Of a stretch of DNA of 64,000 bases, positions 42,955-52,278 are shown piece after piece. The notes below the pieces were generated by a model. It searched no databases, was not told the origin of the DNA, and saw only the letters and a list, made by a program, of their open reading frames with translations. The stretch is from positions 1,116,001 through 1,180,000 of the forward strand of contig NZ_CP119106.1 of assembly GCF_029643425.1 (NCBI RefSeq). Direction: 5' to 3'. This DNA comes from Isoptericola sp. AK164 (GTDB taxonomy: Bacteria; Actinomycetota; Actinomycetes; Actinomycetales; Cellulomonadaceae). The position numbers and the translations under genes are program-made. Every line of letters begins with the position of its first letter. The first letter of the stretch is position 1.

Positions 42955-43318
42955 GGGGCTGATCGGTTTCGACGGTGGTCGTGATTCCAGGGGAAGCGGG
43001 CCGAGGAGGCAGGCTCATCTCGTCAACGCTGCCTGCAAACCCATAGGTGCCGATAACAAGCGCACCGACTTCGCCCTCGCCGCCTGAGCGAGCTCCGAAG
43101 TCCGTGAGCCCGGGAGCGCTCTCGACCCGGTAGCTCACGTCATCTAGAGAGCCACTGCTCGTCGCCCTCGTCACCGGGGCGGCGGGGACTCGCAGGTGAC
43201 TGGGCCCGTCCGCACCTTGTCTGCGTGAGTGCGGGGGCCGAGAAAATCGAAGCAGACTGCGCCCGGAGAAGTCCTGGAACAGCGTCACCGGACCCGGGTT
43301 CGATTCCCGGCAGCTCCA
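42955..43318 (+). ncRNA. ssrA: Transfer-messenger RNA (tmRNA)
   Basis: One-piece tmRNA of about 364 bases that rescues stalled ribosomes together with SmpB. The 5' end GGGGCTGATCGGTTTCGACGG pairs with the 3' end CGGCAGCTCCA, and the tRNA-like T-arm GGGTTCGATTCCCGG is intact. The reading frame begins at GCC 43049 and encodes ADNKRTDFALAA before TGA at 43085-43087, an actinobacterial-type tag ending in LAA for ClpXP. The CCA tail is not encoded (next bases are C, T, C). Position after smpB is usual. Start boundary assumed at the first base of the acceptor stem. Confidence 0.95.
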
Positions 43319-43323
43319 CTCGT

Positions 43324-43370
43324 CACGACGAAGGCCCACCTGACATCGCGTCAGGTGGGCCTTCGTCGTG
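43324..43370 (+). terminator. Strong hairpin terminator after ssrA
   Basis: Perfect 20-base stem (43324-43343 and 43351-43370) with a 7-base loop, starting 6 bases past the tmRNA 3' end. No U-tract, but the stem length alone should stop transcription. It also protects the BCCT gene from read-through. Confidence 0.85.
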
Positions 43371-43504
43371 CCCGGGGCCGCTCCGGCCGGCGGTGCGACA
43401 CGCGGACTTCGCGCCAGCGGTGGACAGCACGGTCCGGCTTCGCCAAGGTGGTTGGATCCCGGCGTGACGGGGATCACCCGCTCGAGTGCGAAGAGAGGTC
43501 GGCC

Positions 43505-45331
43505 ATGGCTGAAGGAAAGCTCGATACGCTCGCGAGGAGGCTGGGCCTGCAGACCAACCCGACGATCTTCTTCACGTCGGCCGGGCTCATGATCCTCTTC
43601 CTGCTCCTGCTGCTGATCTTCCCCACGCAGATCGGTGACGCCTTCGGCGTGGCACGGGAGTGGATCGTCACGAACCTGGGCTGGTTCTTCATCCTCGGGG
43701 TGTCGTTCTGGCTGGTGTTCCTCGCCTATGTCGCCCTGAGCAAGTACGGCAACCTCCGGCTGGGCGACAACGACTCGCGGCCCGAGTACTCGAACCTGTC
43801 GTGGTTCGCGATGCTCTTCGCCGGCGGCATCGGCACGGTGCTGATGTTCTGGGGCGTCGCCGAGCCCATCTCGCACTTCTCCTCGCCGCCCTTCGACGAC
43901 GTCGCCGCGTACTCCGCCGAGGCGGCGAGCGACGCGATGTCGATCTCGCTGTACCACCTGAGCCTGCACACCTGGGCGATCTTCACGCTCCCGGGCCTGG
44001 CGTTCGGCTACTTCGTCTACCGCTACAAGCTGCCGCTGCGGGTCAGCTCCGTGTTCTACCCGTTCCTCAAGGAGCGCATCCACGGGCCGATCGGCAAGAC
44101 GATCGACATCTTCGCCGTCCTGGGCACCCTGTTCGGGCTGGCGGTCTCCCTCGGGCTCGGGACGTCGCAGGTCGGCGCCGGCGTCAACGCGTTGTTCCCG
44201 AGCGTCGAGAACGGCACCCTGCTGCAGGTCGGCGTCATCACGGTGCTGACGATCGTCGCGGTGAGCTCGATCGTGGCCGGGCTGGACAAGGGCGTGCGGC
44301 GCCTGTCGAACATCAACATCCTCATGGCCGTCGGGCTGATGGTCTTCGTGCTGATCATGGGCGACACGCTGTTCCTGCTCCGTCAGATCCCCGAGAGCGC
44401 CGGCGTCTACGTGCAGGACCTCATCGGCCTGTCGTTCTGGAACGACGCGATGGCGCAGTTCACCGACGAGAACGGATGGGGCTGGCAGGGCGGCTGGACG
44501 GTCTTCTACTGGACGTGGACCGTCACGTGGGCGCCGTTCATGGGCGTGTTCCTGGCCCGCATCTCGAAGGGGCGCACGATCCGGCAGTTCGTCGGCGGCG
44601 TCCTGGTCGCCCCGTCGCTGTTCACGCTGGTGTGGTTCGTCATCTTCGGCTGGTCGGCGATGGAGCTCGACGGCATCGGCGGCAGCGGGGGAGAGATCTC
44701 GGCGGCGGTCGCGGACAACGTCGCCCTGGCCATGTTCACCTTCTTCGAGAACTATCCGGCGGCCACGTTGATCTCCGGCATCGCGGTGATCGTGGTGGCG
44801 CTGTTCTTCGCCACGTCCTCGGACTCGGCCTCGCTCGTGGTCGACATGCTGTGCGTCGGCACCTCGGAGTCCGGGCCGACCCGTCAGCGGGTGTTCTGGG
44901 GCGTCAGCGAGGGCATGCTGGCCGCGTCGCTGATCATCCTGGGCGGGGTCACGGGTCGGGACGGCCTGGCGGCGCTGCAACAGGTCATCACGGTGATCGG
45001 GCTACCGATCTTCATCCTGAACTTCCTCATGGTGTTCAGCCTCTACAAGTCCTTGCGGACCGAGCGCCATACCGCCGTCGAGGCGCAGTTCGCCGGCGTG
45101 ATGGCCCGATGGCGGTTCATGGGCCGGGCCACCGCGGGCGCGCGGGCGACGGCGGAGCGTGCGGCCCAGCACAACGCGTCGGCTCGGTCGCGGTCGACCG
45201 CGACGTCCGGTGAGGGGATTCCGGCCGTCGGGTCGACGACGGAGGAGGGTCCGTCCTCGACCGGTGCCACGCCGACGGCCACGTCCACGACGACGGAGGC
45301 GGAGACGGACTCCCGTAGCACCACGGACTGA
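43505..45331 (+). CDS. BCCT-family osmolyte (betaine/carnitine/choline) transporter
   Basis: A 608-residue sodium- or proton-coupled transporter with 12 membrane segments that imports glycine betaine or related quaternary amines, typically under osmotic stress. The Trp-rich substrate region is YWTWTVTWAPFMGVFLARIS, and MFWGVAEPISHF, SLGLGTSQVGAGVNALF and FFATSSDSASLVVDML are family segments. The cytoplasmic C-terminal tail (about residues 520-608) is Thr/Ser/Ala-rich with many charged residues; in BetP-type proteins the tail senses osmotic stress. GAGAGGT precedes the ATG. A hairpin terminator follows. Confidence 0.92.
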   Translation: MAEGKLDTLARRLGLQTNPTIFFTSAGLMILFLLLLLIFPTQIGDAFGVAREWIVTNLGWFFILGVSFWLVFLAYVALSKYGNLRLGDNDSRPEYSNLSWFAMLFAGGIGTVLMFWGVAEPISHFSSPPFDDVAAYSAEAASDAMSISLYHLSLHTWAIFTLPGLAFGYFVYRYKLPLRVSSVFYPFLKERIHGPIGKTIDIFAVLGTLFGLAVSLGLGTSQVGAGVNALFPSVENGTLLQVGVITVLTIVAVSSIVAGLDKGVRRLSNINILMAVGLMVFVLIMGDTLFLLRQIPESAGVYVQDLIGLSFWNDAMAQFTDENGWGWQGGWTVFYWTWTVTWAPFMGVFLARISKGRTIRQFVGGVLVAPSLFTLVWFVIFGWSAMELDGIGGSGGEISAAVADNVALAMFTFFENYPAATLISGIAVIVVALFFATSSDSASLVVDMLCVGTSESGPTRQRVFWGVSEGMLAASLIILGGVTGRDGLAALQQVITVIGLPIFILNFLMVFSLYKSLRTERHTAVEAQFAGVMARWRFMGRATAGARATAERAAQHNASARSRSTATSGEGIPAVGSTTEEGPSSTGATPTATSTTTEAETDSRSTTD

Positions 45332-45353
45332 CCCGGACACGACCGACCGGGAC

Positions 45354-45387
45354 GCAACGGCCGGAGGGCTTTCCCTCCGGCCGTTGC
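45354..45387 (+). terminator. Hairpin terminator after the BCCT gene
   Basis: Perfect 15-base stem (45354-45368 and 45373-45387) with a CTTT loop, 22 bases past the stop. It can also act on minus-strand transcripts leaving the DUF4349 gene. Confidence 0.85.
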
Positions 45388-45491
45388 CGTGTCCGGGAGC
45401 CGTGTCCGTGGCCGGCCTGAGCCGCGTCCGGCCCGAGCCGCGTCCGGCCGTCGTCGTGCGTGCCCTGCGGTGAACTGAAACCCGGGGTCGT

Positions 45492-46478
45492 TCAGCGCAC
45501 CAGCTCGGGCTCGCGGTCCGGAGAGCCCGCCACCGGTGCCGGATCGTGCGGGTCCTCGGGCGAGGCGCCGTCGTCGGCACCCCCCGGGCCGGACGGCGGG
45601 GCGGAGGACGCCCGACGCCGGCGCACGATCCAGAACACGAGGAACCCGGCGCCGGCCAGCACGAGCCACGGCAGCAGGACGCCGAAGACCAGGACCACCG
45701 TCTGGACGAAGGCGACCAGGGCGCTCCAACCGGTCTCCAGACCGTCGGTGAACCCGCTCGACGGCGCCGTGACCGGGGCCGTGAGCGGCGTGATCTGGAT
45801 GTGCAGGGTGGACATCGCCACCCGGTCGCTGAGCGCCTCGCGCTGCGCGACGAGCGAGTCGAGCTCGGCCTGACGCGACGCGAGCTCGCGCTCCACCTCG
45901 AGCAGGTCCTCGGTCGAGCCGGCCTCGGAGAGCAGCTCGGTCAGACGGCCGGTGGAGGTGGTCAGTGCCGAGATGCGGGCGTCGAGGTTCTGGCCCTGGC
46001 TGGTGACGTCGTCCCGGGAGATCTCGACCTGCTGGACGGTCGCGAGGTCGGAGATCGCGTCGACGGCGCTGGTCGTGCGCGCGGCAGGGATCCGCACGGT
46101 CATCGACGCCGCCCCGGGCTCGCCGTCGTGGTCGGGCGACTCCGTGAGCTGCTCGACACGTCCGCCCGCCTGCTCGACCATCCGGGTCAGCTCCGCCGTC
46201 GTGCGGGACGGGTCCGGCGAGGTCAGCTCGATCCAGCCCGTGACGACGACCTCGCGGTCGACGACCGCGGACGAGTCGCGCTCCGGAGCGACCACGGTCT
46301 CCCCGGCGACGGCGGCCGCCTCGTCGGCGGCGGCGCGGCCGTCCGACTCCTCGGTGACGGCGGCGTCGACGCCGGCGGAGACCCGGTCGTCGGAGCCGGT
46401 GCAGGCCGCGAGGCCCACCGTCAGCATCGCGGCGACGGTCAGGGCGGTGGCTCGGCGGCCGAGGGCTCGGGTCGGCAT
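45492..46478 (-). CDS. DUF4349 lipoprotein
   Basis: A 328-residue lipoprotein: TALTVAAMLTVGLAACTGSD ends in a lipobox (LAAC), then a Asp/Ala-rich linker, the DUF4349 domain (VVVTGWIELTSPDPSRTTAE, VRIPAARTTSAVDAISDLA, a helical hairpin LLSEAGSTEDLLEVERELAS and RQAELDSLVAQREAL), and a C-terminal transmembrane helix VVLVFGVLLPWLVLAGAGFLVF with a basic tail. Family role is unknown; the fold resembles MacA-like periplasmic hairpins. Start is the ATG 7 bases after TAGAGT rather than a GTG two codons earlier. Confidence 0.87.
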   Translation of the reverse strand: MPTRALGRRATALTVAAMLTVGLAACTGSDDRVSAGVDAAVTEESDGRAAADEAAAVAGETVVAPERDSSAVVDREVVVTGWIELTSPDPSRTTAELTRMVEQAGGRVEQLTESPDHDGEPGAASMTVRIPAARTTSAVDAISDLATVQQVEISRDDVTSQGQNLDARISALTTSTGRLTELLSEAGSTEDLLEVERELASRQAELDSLVAQREALSDRVAMSTLHIQITPLTAPVTAPSSGFTDGLETGWSALVAFVQTVVLVFGVLLPWLVLAGAGFLVFWIVRRRRASSAPPSGPGGADDGASPEDPHDPAPVAGSPDREPELVR

Positions 46479-46655
46479 GACCACGACTCTAGGGCCCTGA
46501 CCAGCGGTGATCTGCCGTTCCGCATCGATCGTGATGGGACCGTGCCAGGACCGTGACCTGTGTCCACCCCCTGGGATGAACGCACGGTAACGATCAAATA
46601 ACGAAGGAGTGCATACGATAGACAGCGACTCTGTAAGGACGCTCTACTAACAAAC

Positions 46656-47810
46656 ATGACGACCACGACGACGCGCACCGGCCGACGAGGACTGGGCAGC
46701 GGCCTGCGAGCCACCTCGAAGGTGCTCCCCGAGCATGCTCGGGCGCACAACCGGTCGTTGGTGCTCCAGCAGCTCTTCCACGAGGGTCCGACCTCCCGGG
46801 CCGACCTGGCGCGGTCCACCGGCCTGACTCGGGTGACCGTCTCCGACCTCGTCGGCGTCCTGCTCGCCGAGGGGCTCGTGGAGGAGCTCGGCACCCAGCC
46901 GGGGCGTCGCGTCGGCAAGCCCGCGATCCTCGTCGGGATGCGGACCGACGCCTACCAGATCGTCGGTCTCGACCTCTCCGACGACACCGTGCTGCGCGGC
47001 GCGGTTCTCACCCTGACGGGGGAGGCCGTCGAGCGTCAGTCGCTGCCGGTCGACGGTCGGCGGGGCCAGGACCTCGTCGACCTGCTCGCCCGGTTCGCCC
47101 GGCGGCTCGTCGCGGGTGCCACGCGCCCGGTCATCGGCATCGGCGTCGGCTCGCCCGGCGTCGTCGACGCCTCCGGCCGCGTGGTCGAGGCGCCGAACGT
47201 CGAGTGGTACGACCTGCCGCTGGCCGAGCTGCTCACCGACCGGCTCGGCCTGCCGGTGCACGTGGCCAACGACGCCAACTCCGCGGCGCTGGCCGAGTAC
47301 ACCTACGGCGGTGCCGGCGACTCCATGCTCATGCTGACCGTGGGCAAGGGCGTCGGCGCGGGGGTCATGGTCGACGGCTCCCGCGTGCACGGGTCCGGCG
47401 ACGCCGCCGGCGAGCTCGGGCACGTCACCGTCGTCGACGACGGCGGCGAGCCCTGCGCCTGCGGCCGCCGCGGCTGCCTCGAGACCATCCTGTCCGCCCC
47501 GGCGCTGCGCCGGGCCGTGGACGGGCTCGAGCGACCGGAGGTCGACGCCGTGCTGGCCGACGTCGGACGCACCCTGGGCAAGGCCCTCGCGCCCGTCGTG
47601 AGCGCCCTCAACCTCGGGGAGGTCATCCTCTCCGGACCGCCCGAGCTCCTCGCGGAGCCGCTGCGCGCAGCGGCTCGCGACACCATCACCGAGCGCACGA
47701 TGCCGGCCACCTCGGCCGGCCTGGACCTGCGCATGGCCGCCCTCGACGACGACGTCGTCCTGGCCGGGGCAGCCGTGCTCGTCCTCGGCGCGCAGCTCGG
47801 TGTCTCCTGA
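46656..47810 (+). CDS. ROK-family transcriptional repressor of the amino-sugar locus
   Basis: A 384-residue NagC-type regulator: winged helix HNRSLVLQQLFHEGPTSRAD and LARSTGLTRVTVSDLVGVLL at the N-terminus, then the ROK sugar-binding fold with VGSPGVVDASG, HVANDANSAALAEYTYGG, GKGVGAGVMVDG, and the zinc site PCACGRRGCLET. Sugar or sugar-phosphate binding would release it from DNA. It is the first gene of the locus and separated by 70 bases from the binding-protein gene, so it probably autoregulates. Promoter region 46.56-46.65 kb is unusually AT-rich (TAACGATCAAATAACGAAGG) and is a candidate operator region. Confidence 0.9.
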   Translation: MTTTTTRTGRRGLGSGLRATSKVLPEHARAHNRSLVLQQLFHEGPTSRADLARSTGLTRVTVSDLVGVLLAEGLVEELGTQPGRRVGKPAILVGMRTDAYQIVGLDLSDDTVLRGAVLTLTGEAVERQSLPVDGRRGQDLVDLLARFARRLVAGATRPVIGIGVGSPGVVDASGRVVEAPNVEWYDLPLAELLTDRLGLPVHVANDANSAALAEYTYGGAGDSMLMLTVGKGVGAGVMVDGSRVHGSGDAAGELGHVTVVDDGGEPCACGRRGCLETILSAPALRRAVDGLERPEVDAVLADVGRTLGKALAPVVSALNLGEVILSGPPELLAEPLRAAARDTITERTMPATSAGLDLRMAALDDDVVLAGAAVLVLGAQLGVS

Positions 47811-47880
47811 CCGACCCGAACGACACCCCACGGGCGGTGCGAACGATGCCGTCCTGCAACCCAGTGGAAGGAACCACCCC

Positions 47881-49236
47881 GTGAAGAGAACTCGACTCGT
47901 CGCCGCCACCGCGGCGTCGACGATCACCCTGGCCCTGGCGCTGACCGCGTGCAGCAGCGACACCACCGACGCCGGTGCGGAGAGCGGCAGCGACGCGGAG
48001 GAGACCACCGACGCCGCGCCGGAGGCCGCCGACCTGACGATGTGGGTCGCCGGTGGCGACACCCCGGACGAGCTGCGCGAGTACCTCATCGACACGTTCG
48101 AGGCCGAGAACGAGGGCTCGACGCTGACGATCGAGGAGCAGGACTGGGGCGACCTGGTCACCAAGCTGACCACCGCGCTGCCCGACGCCGAGAACACCCC
48201 CGACGTCGTCGAGCTGGGCAACACCCAGGCCCCGACCTTCACCAACGCCGGCGCGTTCCGCGAGATCTCGCCGGAGCTCTACGAGGAGCTGGGCGGGGAC
48301 AACCTGCTCGAGTCCTTCGTCGAGGCCGGCACGGTCGACGGCACGGTCTACGCCCTGCCGTACTACTTCGGCTCGCGCTACATGTTCTACCGCGCCGACA
48401 TCTGGTCGGACGCCGGTCTCGAGGTCCCGACCACGCTCGACGAGTTCGGCGAGGCCGTCAAGGAGCTCCGCACCGACGACATGTCCGGCTTCGCCCTCGG
48501 CGGCCAGGACTGGCGCAACGGCATCTCCTGGATCTTCGCCCACGACGGCGAGCTCGCCGTCAAGGAGGGCGAGGAGTGGGTCTCGACCCTCTCGGACGAG
48601 AACACGATCGCCGGTCTCGAGCAGTGGCAGGACGTCTACCAGGGCGCCTCGAACCTGCCGGCCACCGACCGCGACGTGGCCTACTGGGACTTCCTCAACG
48701 ACACGGCCGACGGCGGCGCCCCGGACGCGGCGACCATCATGGCGCCGGGCTGGGCCCGCTGGTCGATCGGTGACCTCACCGAGAACGACGAGGGTGAAGA
48801 GGTCCGCGACGGCATGGCCGACGCGGAGAAGTTCGACATCTTCGCCCTGCCGGGCGTCGACGGCGGCGTGGCCCCGGTCTTCGCCGGTGGCTCGAACATG
48901 GCCATCTCGGCCCAGTCGCAGCACCCCGAGCTGTCCGAGAACCTGATGCGCATCATCTACTCGGACGAGTACCAGACCATGCTCGCCGAGAACGGTCTGG
49001 GGCCGGCCAACACCGAGTTCAACTCCATCATGGAGACGGACAAGTTCGGCGAGATCACCGTCGAGACCGCCGAGAGCTCCAAGCTCACGCCGGCCGCGCC
49101 GGGCTGGGCCGCCGTCGAGGGCGCCTCGGTCTACGAGGAGCTCTTCCAGAAGATCGCCGAGGGTGGTGACGTGGCCGAGCTCGCCGCCGAGTACGACGAG
49201 ACGATCACGCCGATGCTCAACGGCCAGGCGGGCTGA
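47881..49236 (+). CDS. Sugar ABC transporter substrate-binding lipoprotein (first copy)
   Basis: A 451-residue exported family 1 solute-binding protein. Signal and lipobox: ASTITLALALTACSSD with cleavage at Cys. Mature features are MWVAGGDTPDELREYLIDTF, DVVELGNTQAPTFTNAGAFR, TVYALPYYFGSRYMFYRAD, LGGQDWRNGISWIFAHDGEL and VDGGVAPVFAGGSNMAIS. It resembles binding proteins for chitobiose/N-acetylglucosamine and other oligosaccharides; with nagB in the locus, an amino sugar is the best guess. A paralogue at 52.3 kb shares long identical segments. A stem-loop after its stop probably raises its level over the permeases. Confidence 0.92.
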   Translation: MKRTRLVAATAASTITLALALTACSSDTTDAGAESGSDAEETTDAAPEAADLTMWVAGGDTPDELREYLIDTFEAENEGSTLTIEEQDWGDLVTKLTTALPDAENTPDVVELGNTQAPTFTNAGAFREISPELYEELGGDNLLESFVEAGTVDGTVYALPYYFGSRYMFYRADIWSDAGLEVPTTLDEFGEAVKELRTDDMSGFALGGQDWRNGISWIFAHDGELAVKEGEEWVSTLSDENTIAGLEQWQDVYQGASNLPATDRDVAYWDFLNDTADGGAPDAATIMAPGWARWSIGDLTENDEGEEVRDGMADAEKFDIFALPGVDGGVAPVFAGGSNMAISAQSQHPELSENLMRIIYSDEYQTMLAENGLGPANTEFNSIMETDKFGEITVETAESSKLTPAAPGWAAVEGASVYEELFQKIAEGGDVAELAAEYDETITPMLNGQAG

Positions 49237-49272
49237 CGACCGAGCTCGTCGCACCGCACGCAACACCCTGAA

Positions 49273-49312
49273 GGGCGGGGTGGCGCCGCACGACCAGGCC
49301 GCCACCCCGCCC
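49273..49312 (+). promoter_or_regulatory. Intercistronic stem-loop between binding protein and permeases
   Basis: 13-base perfect stem (49273-49285 and 49300-49312), 14-base loop. It lies 37 bases past the binding-protein stop and 27 before the permease ATG. Such structures in sugar ABC operons protect or terminate mRNA so that binding protein exceeds permease. Confidence 0.75.
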
Positions 49313-49338
49313 CTCCCATGACCGGGAAGGAGGACCGC

Positions 49339-50280
49339 ATGACCACGACCACCGGCGCGAGCACGGCATCGGACGGCATCGCGATCCGCCGTCGGCGCAA
49401 GCCGGCCACGCCTTATCTCCTGCTGATCCCTGCGGTCGCCGCCCTCCTGGTCGGCCTCGGCTACCCCGTCTACTGGCAGATCGTCACCTCGCTGCAGGAG
49501 TTCGGGCTCATGCAGCAGTTCGGCGCTCCGCCGGAGTTCGTCGGGCTGGACAACTACGCCCGGATCTTCACCGACACCGAGGTCTGGTCCGTCGTCGCGA
49601 AGTCCATCGCGTTCTGCCTCGTCAACGCCCTGCTGACCGTCGGCATCGGGCTCGGCCTCGCCGTGCTCATGCGGTCCGTGCACGGCTGGGTGCGCATCAC
49701 GATGCAGATCACCCTGCTGCTCGCCTGGGCCACGCCGCTGGTCGCGGCCGTGACCGTCTTCCGCTGGCTCTTCGACGACCGCAACGGCGTCGTGAACTGG
49801 CTGTTCGTCCAGCTCGGCCAGGAGAACCTCGACGGGTACAACTGGCTCGGCAACGTGTGGACGTTCTTCATGGTGGCGTCCTTCATCGTCATCTGGATGT
49901 CGGTGCCGTTCGTGGCCCTGTCCATCTACGCCGGCCTCACCCAGGTCTCCGAGGAGGTCCTCGAGGCCGCCCGCATCGACGGCGCCGGCTCCCGCCAGAT
50001 CCTGTGGCGGATCATCATGCCGCTGGTGCGGCCCGTCATCGCGATCGTGCTGCTGCTCCAGATCATCTGGGACCTGCGCGTCTTCGCCCAGATCCGGCTC
50101 CTGCAGGACGCCGGCGCCCCGATCTCCGAGACGAACCTGCTCGGCAACTACATCTACGAGCTCGGCGTCGGCAGCCAGGACTTCGCCGGTGCCGCCGCCG
50201 TCTCGCTCTTCGTCCTGGTGCTGACGATGGTCCTGTCGGGGCCGTACGTCCGCTATCTCATGAAGGAGGACGCGGCATGA
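49339..50280 (+). CDS. Sugar ABC transporter permease (MalF-type)
   Basis: A 313-residue inner-membrane permease with six hydrophobic helices: TPYLLLIPAVAALLVGLGYP first, then segments around CLVNALLTVGIGLGLAVLMR and ITLLLAWATPLVAAVTVFRW. The EAA loop that docks the ATPase is EAARIDGAGSRQILWRIIMP. The ATG at 49339 has GGAAGGAGG at the right distance; an in-frame ATG seven codons earlier is not used. It overlaps the next permease as ATGA. No ATPase gene is in the locus, so a shared MsiK-type ATPase elsewhere is implied. Confidence 0.93.
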   Translation: MTTTTGASTASDGIAIRRRRKPATPYLLLIPAVAALLVGLGYPVYWQIVTSLQEFGLMQQFGAPPEFVGLDNYARIFTDTEVWSVVAKSIAFCLVNALLTVGIGLGLAVLMRSVHGWVRITMQITLLLAWATPLVAAVTVFRWLFDDRNGVVNWLFVQLGQENLDGYNWLGNVWTFFMVASFIVIWMSVPFVALSIYAGLTQVSEEVLEAARIDGAGSRQILWRIIMPLVRPVIAIVLLLQIIWDLRVFAQIRLLQDAGAPISETNLLGNYIYELGVGSQDFAGAAAVSLFVLVLTMVLSGPYVRYLMKEDAA

Positions 50281-51188
50281 GCGCCGTCGTGACGGACACG
50301 GACACCCCGGCCCCCACGGCCCCCGCGAGCGGCCTGCGCCCGGTGCGCCGCCGTCGGGTCCGCCCCGGCAAGATCCTCCTCAGCGGGCTCGGGCTGCTGC
50401 TGGCCCTGGTGTGGGTCTTCCCGGTCTACTGGATGATGAACTCGGCGCTCACGCCGGACGCGATCCTCGGTGCCGACACCCCGAACTTCTTCCCCGTCCA
50501 CTTCACGCTGACGAACCTGTCCTCGGTGCTGACCGACTCCGGGTTCCTCAACGCCCTCGGCATGAGCGTGATGGTCACCTTCCTGACGATCGCCCTCGTG
50601 CTGGCCTTCGCGTTCCTCGCCGCCCTGGCGATCAGCCGCTGGCGGTTCCGCGGCCGCACCAGCTTCATCCTCGCGGTGCTGTTCATCCAGATGCTGCCGG
50701 CCGAGGGCCTGTTCATCGCCCAATACCAGATGATGTCCAGCCTCGGGCTGCTCAACCAGGTCATCGGCATCTCCGTGCTCTACGTCGCGATGCTCGTCCC
50801 GTTCACGGTGTGGATGCTGCGCGGCTTCGTCGCCGGCGTCCCGATCGAGCTGGAGGAGGCCGCGATGGTCGACGGCCTCTCCCGCCCGAAGGCCTTCATC
50901 CGGATCACGTTCCCCCTGCTGGCCCCCGGCCTCATCGCCTCCGGCGTCTACGCGTTCCTGCAGGCGTGGAACGAGTTCACGACCGCGCTGGTGATCCTGC
51001 CGGCCGAGTCGGCCCAGACGCTGCCGATCTGGCTGCGCAGCTTCCTGTCGGCGTCGGCCAACCGGGGCATCAACTGGGCCGAGGTCATGGCGGCCTCCAC
51101 GCTCATCGCGGTCCCCGTGATCATCTTCTTCCTGTTCGTGCAGGGACGGATGACCTCGGGCCTCGTCTCGGGTGCGGTGAAGGGCTGA
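50277..51188 (+). CDS. Sugar ABC transporter permease (MalG-type)
   Basis: A 303-residue second permease with six helices. N-terminal [20 protein letters not shown]-like basic start and first helix, then RFRGRTSFILAVLFIQMLPA and YVAMLVPFTVWMLRGFVAGV, EAA loop EEAAMVDGLSRPKAFIRITF, and a final helix at LIAVPVIIFFLFVQGRMTSG. It forms the heterodimeric channel with the preceding protein. ATGA overlap at its start; the ROK kinase follows after a 1-base gap, so the genes form one operon. Confidence 0.93.
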   Translation: MSAVVTDTDTPAPTAPASGLRPVRRRRVRPGKILLSGLGLLLALVWVFPVYWMMNSALTPDAILGADTPNFFPVHFTLTNLSSVLTDSGFLNALGMSVMVTFLTIALVLAFAFLAALAISRWRFRGRTSFILAVLFIQMLPAEGLFIAQYQMMSSLGLLNQVIGISVLYVAMLVPFTVWMLRGFVAGVPIELEEAAMVDGLSRPKAFIRITFPLLAPGLIASGVYAFLQAWNEFTTALVILPAESAQTLPIWLRSFLSASANRGINWAEVMAASTLIAVPVIIFFLFVQGRMTSGLVSGAVKG

Positions 51189-51189
51189 C

Positions 51190-52185
51190 GTGGGCGAGAG
51201 CAGCACGGTGACGCCGGTGGCGTCACCCGGTCTCAGCGTGGGCCTGGACATCGGCGGCACCAAGACGCTCGCCGTCGTGCTGGCCCCCGACGGGACCGTC
51301 ATGGCACAGACGCGGCTCGCCACCTCGCGCGGCCACCACGGGGTCCTCGACGGCGCGGTCCGCGCCGTCGAGGGCGTCGCCCGGGCGGCCGGGGTCCCGG
51401 TCGAGGAGATCACCGGCGTCGGCGTCGGCATCCCCGGCCTCGTCGACGCCGACGAGGGCACGGTGCGGCACGCGGTCAACCTCGGCCTGGACGGCGAGCC
51501 CCTCGAGCTCGCCACCCTGCTCTCGGCGCGCCTCGGCGGCGTCGGGGTCGGCGTCGAGAACGACCTGAACGTCGCCGCCGTCGGGGCGGCCCACCTCGTC
51601 GAGACGAACGAGCCGACGACGGGCTCGACCGACCTGGCCTTCCTCGCCCTCGGCACCGGGCTCGCGGCCGGCATCGTGCTCGACGGCCGGCTGCGCCGCG
51701 GCAGCCACGGGGCGGCGGGGGAGATCGGGCACGTCCCGGTCGACCCGTCGGGTCCGCCGTGCGCCTGCGGGCAGCGCGGCTGCCTCGAGCTGTACGCCTC
51801 GGGGTCCGCAGTCACCGCCGCCTGGCCGACGACCACGGGACGCCCCGCGCCGGTCGAGCTCTTCGAGGCCGCCGACGCCGGAGACCCCGCAGCCGTCGCG
51901 GTGCGCGACCGGTACGCGCGCTCGGTGGCCGCGGCCGTGCGCATGCTCGTCCTGAGCGTCGACGTGCGCTACGTCGTCCTCGGCGGGGGCGTCTCCCAGC
52001 TCGGCGAGCCGCTGCTGCGCGTGGTGCAGGAGGCGCTCGAGGACGAGTCCGCGGCGTCGGCGTTCCTGCGCAGCCTCGACCTGCCCGGCCGCGTCCGGCT
52101 CGCCCCGGGCCGCGTGCCGGTCGGGGCCGTCGGTGCCGCCGTCGTCGGCCGCGGGTATGCCGCGCGGGTGCCCGACCTGCGCTGA
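51190..52185 (+). CDS. ROK-family sugar kinase
   Basis: A 331-residue ROK protein without a DNA-binding domain: GLDIGGTKTLAVVLAPDG is the ATP phosphate loop, VGVGIPGLVDADEGTVRH and VENDLNVAAVGAAHL follow, the catalytic Asp is in the END segment, LGTGLAAGIVLDG is the second phosphate motif, and the zinc site is PCACGQRGCLELYASG. In this setting it probably phosphorylates the imported amino sugar (glucosamine, N-acetylglucosamine or glucose cannot be separated by sequence). GTG one base after the permease stop. NagB downstream would use its product if the product is glucosamine-6-phosphate. Confidence 0.9.
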   Translation: MGESSTVTPVASPGLSVGLDIGGTKTLAVVLAPDGTVMAQTRLATSRGHHGVLDGAVRAVEGVARAAGVPVEEITGVGVGIPGLVDADEGTVRHAVNLGLDGEPLELATLLSARLGGVGVGVENDLNVAAVGAAHLVETNEPTTGSTDLAFLALGTGLAAGIVLDGRLRRGSHGAAGEIGHVPVDPSGPPCACGQRGCLELYASGSAVTAAWPTTTGRPAPVELFEAADAGDPAAVAVRDRYARSVAAAVRMLVLSVDVRYVVLGGGVSQLGEPLLRVVQEALEDESAASAFLRSLDLPGRVRLAPGRVPVGAVGAAVVGRGYAARVPDLR

Positions 52186-52278
52186 GCCGCACCCCGGCTC
52201 CACCCCGAACCAGCACCCCGCACCGGTGGCACCACCCCTCGCCGCCGGTGCGACACGACCGAGAGGAACCCTCCACCC

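Noticed and set aside
43270-43318. A separate tRNA gene near 43.3 kb
   Set aside because: The T-arm and acceptor belong to the 3' part of tmRNA; the 5' half pairs with GGGGCTG at 42955.
42887-44980. A 697-codon minus-strand frame over ssrA and the BCCT gene
   Set aside because: It runs through tmRNA and a clear membrane-transporter gene; the Asp/Gln/His/Arg-rich product is typical of antisense shadow translation.
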